NCBI GenBank assembly: GCA_963702685.1
Contig: CAVPDQ010000006.1
Location: 186,001 to 250,000 of the forward strand
Origin: AP-15 sp963702685
GTDB lineage: Bacteria; Pseudomonadota; Alphaproteobacteria; ATCC43930; CGMCC-115725
DNA length: 64,000 nt
Direction of reading: 5' to 3'
Within the stretch, counting starts at the first letter, position 1; each line of letters starts with the position of its first letter. The position numbers and the translations under genes are program-made. Below are positions 62,565 to 64,000 of this stretch, in pieces. The notes below the pieces were generated by a model that saw only the letters and a program-made list of their open reading frames with translations, searched no databases and was not told where the DNA came from.

Positions 62565-64000
62565 ATGCAGGCGGATTACGTGATTGTCGGCGCGGGCTCG
62601 GCCGGGTGCGTCTTGGCCAACCGACTCAGCGCCGACCCGCAGACGCGCGTCGTCCTGATCGAGGCCGGGCCGCGGGACCGCAATCCGCTGATTCATATCC
62701 CGGCCGGCTATATGAAATTGATGGACCACCCGACCCTGACCTGGGGCTACCACGCCGAGCCCGACCCCGGCACCAACGGGCGCGCGATCCTCTATCCGCG
62801 CGGCCGCGTCTTGGGCGGCTCCAGCTCGATCAACGGCATGATCTATGTCCGCGGCCAGCCCGAGGATTTCGACCATTGGGGGCAGCTCGGCAATCGCGGC
62901 TGGTCGTGGGACGATGTGCTGCCCTATTTCAAGCAGGCCGAGGATTGGGAGGGCGGCGAGGACGCGTTTCACGGCAAGGGCGGGCCGCTGTTGACCTCGC
63001 ACACCGCCGACAAGCCCGAGCTGTGCCAAATCATCATCGAGGCGGGCAAGGAAATCGGCCTCGAATACCAGGAAGACGTGAACCATCTGGCGCCCGGTGC
63101 GGGCGACAATATCGGCTGGGTCCAGCAGACCCGGCGCGGCCGGCGCCGCCAGAGTGCGGCGCGCACGTTTCTGCGCCCGGCGTTGAAGCGGCCGAACCTG
63201 GTGGTCGTCACCGACGCCTTGGTGCACCGCGTGCGCTTCGAGGGCCGCCGCGCGACGGGCGTCGAATTTGCCCGCGGCGGCGTCTTGGAGCGGGCCGAGG
63301 CGGCGCGCGAGGTCATCGTCGCCGCGGGTGCCGTCGGCTCCCCGCACCTCCTGCAATTGTCCGGGATCGGCGACCCGGATCATCTCAGCCGCGTCGGCAT
63401 CCCGGTCCATCACGCGCTCCCCGGCGTCGGCAAGAATTTGCAGGACCATTACATCGCGCGCGTCACCGCCGCGGTCACCGGCATCCGCACGATGAACGAA
63501 AAGTCGCGCGGCCTCCCGTTTGCCGGCGAGATCCTGCGCTATCTCTTTGCCGGCACCGGCATGCTGACCTACGCCGCCTCGCTCGTTTGCGCTTCGGTCA
63601 AGGTGCTCGAAGAATCGGCGACCCCCGACATCCAATGCCTGTTGGCCTCGGGCAGCTTTGCCCCCGGCCCGGTGCGCCGGCTCGACGACACCCCCGGCAT
63701 GACCGGCGGCATGTGGCAGATGCGGCCCCTGTCGCGCGGCTATGTCGAGGCGAAATCGAGCCTGCCCGGCGAGGCGCCCTCGATCAACCCGCGCTACCTC
63801 TCCGACGACACCGACCGCCGCGCCGCGATCGGCGGGCTTGCGCTTTGTCCGCCGCCTCTTCGCCGCCCCGGCATTATCCCGCTATGTCGGCGCCGAAACC
63901 CTCCCCGGCAGCGCGGTAGAAACCGACGACGAGCTCCTCGACTACGCCCGCCAATACGGCTCGACCGTGTTTCACGCCACCTGCACCTGCAAGATGGGCC
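62565..64000 (+). CDS. GMC-family FAD oxidoreductase, 3' end outside window (frameshifted near 63838)
   Basis: ATG 62565 follows GGGAGGAGGGG. YVIVGAGSAGCVLANRLSAD binds FAD; PRGRVLGGSSSINGMIYVRG and AAGAVGSPHLLQLSGIGDP are GMC signatures 1 and 2. The chain reads well to RRAAIGGL, where an extra T (GGGCTTGCGC, ~63838) shifts the frame by +1. FVRRLFAAPALSRYV and STVFHATCTCKMG, with the active-site His, follow in the new frame to the window edge. It is a choline-dehydrogenase-like alcohol oxidase and clearly a different paralogue from the one at 34.6 kb. Confidence 0.92.
   Translation, partial: MQADYVIVGAGSAGCVLANRLSADPQTRVVLIEAGPRDRNPLIHIPAGYMKLMDHPTLTWGYHAEPDPGTNGRAILYPRGRVLGGSSSINGMIYVRGQPEDFDHWGQLGNRGWSWDDVLPYFKQAEDWEGGEDAFHGKGGPLLTSHTADKPELCQIIIEAGKEIGLEYQEDVNHLAPGAGDNIGWVQQTRRGRRRQSAARTFLRPALKRPNLVVVTDALVHRVRFEGRRATGVEFARGGVLERAEAAREVIVAAGAVGSPHLLQLSGIGDPDHLSRVGIPVHHALPGVGKNLQDHYIARVTAAVTGIRTMNEKSRGLPFAGEILRYLFAGTGMLTYAASLVCASVKVLEESATPDIQCLLASGSFAPGPVRRLDDTPGMTGGMWQMRPLSRGYVEAKSSLPGEAPSINPRYLSDDTDRRAAIGGLALCPPPLRRPGIIPLCRRRNPPRQRGRNRRRAPRLRPPIRLDRVSRHLHLQDG

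Overview
The window is high-GC, densely coded bacterial chromosome. The gene content points to an alphaproteobacterium, probably a soil or aquatic Rhodospirillales/Hyphomicrobiales-type lineage. The indicators are the sdhCDAB operon headed by a CoA-ester lyase gene, the order mutY / DUF721 / DsbA-like / smc, a MloK1-type cyclic-nucleotide-gated K+ channel, LprI/PGBD envelope proteins, and several acyl-CoA, luciferase-like and GMC oxidoreductases. Genus and species cannot be read from the sequence. No plasmid, phage, IS or CRISPR signature was seen.

Layout. 0-4.5 kb: a beta-oxidation fusion enzyme (runs off the left edge), a GxxExxY protein, a thiolase-like/DUF35 pair and a Phd-PIN toxin-antitoxin pair. 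4.7-11.2 kb: a co-directional string with a beta-propeller protein, CapA, ferredoxin, ferredoxin reductase, an N-acyl-D-amino-acid deacylase and a DUF2461 protein. The last four are joined by 1-4 nt overlaps. 11.4-13.5 kb: palindromic repeats and a solute-binding protein. 13.5-18 kb: the CoA lyase-sdhCDAB cluster. 18-25.9 kb: PdxY, SDR, a decayed AAA-TPR gene with seven 144-bp repeats, a phosphatase, a phosphodiesterase and a porin. 25.9-34.6 kb: tRNA-Arg, a lipoprotein lipase-like hydrolase, PolA, an LLM enzyme, a DUF1640-like protein, an S41 protein without catalytic residues, a thioesterase and two small proteins. 34.6-44.4 kb: GMC oxidoreductase, SRAP protein, SMC, DsbA-like, DUF721, MutY and RNase HII (genome maintenance). 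44.5-54.8 kb: MFS, LLM enzyme, acetyltransferase, adenylate cyclase-TPR, heparinase II/III-like, polysaccharide deacetylase, PAS protein and a two-gene chromate transporter. 55-64 kb: cAMP-gated-type K+ channel, FtsH, PII, aminotransferase, an LprI/PGBD/retropepsin fusion, an AbrB gene with a truncated PIN gene, and a GMC oxidoreductase that runs off the right edge.

A window-wide feature is a set of about ten single-base frame shifts, nearly all apparent +1 insertions. They occur in otherwise well-conserved genes (smc x3, ftsH, K+ channel, GMC, D-aminoacylase, DUF2461, a small membrane protein x2). At the sites that can be placed, most extra bases sit in a short homopolymer or repeat. Because smc and ftsH are normally indispensable, uncorrected sequencing error is the simplest explanation. 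The AAA-TPR gene is different: it also has two in-frame nonsense codons and looks like a true pseudogene.

The most biologically unusual items are a DNA polymerase I whose proofreading active site is erased, an S41 protease homologue that has lost both catalytic residues, a thiolase-like/DUF35 pair without the nucleophilic cysteine, and a secreted LprI + peptidoglycan-binding + retropepsin fusion. A PIN toxin gene appears cut by a palindromic repeat next to an intact AbrB antitoxin gene. No clearly new defence or mobile system could be supported.
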